Source: ZC4RG30 sp046047615 (GTDB lineage Bacteria; Pseudomonadota; Gammaproteobacteria; Steroidobacterales; Steroidobacteraceae). Taken from it: a stretch of 24,741 nt of DNA. The DNA lies in the NCBI GenBank assembly GCA_046047615.1, contig JBJOHO010000064.1, positions 1 through 24,741 on the forward strand, read 5' to 3'. The notes under the pieces were generated by a model. It saw only the letters and a list, made by a program, of their open reading frames with translations. It searched no databases and was not told the DNA's origin. The position numbers and the translations under genes were made by a program. Positions 24,400 to 24,741 of the stretch are shown one piece after another (position 1 is the first letter of the stretch; the number at the start of each line of letters is the position of its first letter).

Positions 24400-24741
24400 A
24401 TGGCCGGGCGAACCCGCACGCTGCCGGCGCTGTCGTCCCTGCTCTTGGCGTTCGTTGCAGCGGCGGCACCTGCGGCCGAGATCACGGCGGGTGCCGGCCG
24501 TTACTACGACGAGCCGCGCTCGGCGCTGCATGCGCGTCCTCGGTCGGCCACCTACGTGACCGACGAGGTCAAGGACCAGGCGGTCCCCACCAACCAGTGG
24601 TACTCCTCCGTTGTCTTCCTGCGCTGGTCGATGCCGCTGTACGCGCATCCGGTCAGCTACCAGGCGACGCCGGCGGGCATGGAGGTGGGTCTGCCTCCCC
24701 GCCAGGTCGGTACCTACGATGGCAGCCGCGAAGTGCGTTAC
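24400..24741 (+). CDS. GH81 endo-beta-1,3-glucanase, N-terminal part, cut by the window edge
   Basis: The reading frame starts at ATG 24400, two bases after the porin stop, and is still open at the last base (114 codons visible). A signal peptide (ALSSLLLAFVAAAAPAA) ends near residue 27. The visible domain start has VPTNQWYSSVVFLRWSMPLY (residues about 62-81) followed by AHP and a G-x-x-V-x-x-P pattern, the recognisable N-terminal signature of GH81 enzymes, which cut internal beta-1,3-glucan bonds by inversion. The catalytic residues lie beyond the window. There is no strong ribosome site, so translation is probably coupled to the porin gene. Confidence 0.8.
   Translation, partial: MAGRTRTLPALSSLLLAFVAAAAPAAEITAGAGRYYDEPRSALHARPRSATYVTDEVKDQAVPTNQWYSSVVFLRWSMPLYAHPVSYQATPAGMEVGLPPRQVGTYDGSREVRY

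Overview
The window is GC-rich, gene-dense DNA from a Gram-negative bacterium. It carries a TonB-dependent receptor, lipoboxes, an outer-membrane porin and many translationally coupled genes. The gene content fits an aerobic, glycan-degrading Pseudomonadota (the Xanthomonadales/Steroidobacterales or Caulobacterales/Sphingomonadales type). I cannot place it further from sequence alone. There are no tRNA or rRNA genes, insertion sequences or CRISPR arrays.

Bases 1-3528 hold a left-hand plus-strand operon that looks unrelated to the rest. It contains the 3' part of an unusual DUF4241-DUF6152 fusion gene, a short-chain dehydrogenase coupled to it by an ATGA overlap, and an exported beta-lactamase-fold serine hydrolase.

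Bases 3529-24741 form one locus for beta-1,3-glucan (laminarin-like) use. It has three parts. (a) 3569-13572, plus strand: a TonB-dependent receptor, then a tight SapC / cupin-like (JmjC-fold) / flavin-dependent halogenase / LacI-regulator cluster, then a GH3 exo-beta-glucanase. The receptor and GH3 promoters both carry palindromes with a GAACGTTC core. (b) 13586-20085, minus strand: a second LacI regulator, then an operon of GH1 beta-glucosidase, leaderless GH16 laminarinase, GPH-type sugar symporter and a lipoprotein with two Ig-like domains and two putative glycan-binding modules. (c) 20181-24741, plus strand: a GH17 endo-beta-1,3-glucanase lipoprotein carrying the same pair of modules, a porin, and the start of a GH81 endo-beta-1,3-glucanase cut by the window edge. 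Parts (b) and (c) share a different palindrome of the GAAAGCGCTTTC type.

Proposed working model (inference): GH17 and GH81 cut beta-1,3-glucan at or outside the cell surface, helped by the module-bearing lipoprotein. The TonB receptor and porin bring fragments into the periplasm. GH3 trims them there, and the GPH symporter imports short sugars. GH1 and perhaps the leaderless GH16 finish hydrolysis in the cytoplasm. Two LacI repressors with distinct operators would let two signals control the receptor/GH3 half and the GH1-GH16-GH17-GH81 half separately. The most notable items are the shared tandem module pair, the halogenase/cupin/SapC cluster next to the receptor, the two-operator regulatory design, the leaderless GH16 and the DUF4241-DUF6152 fusion.
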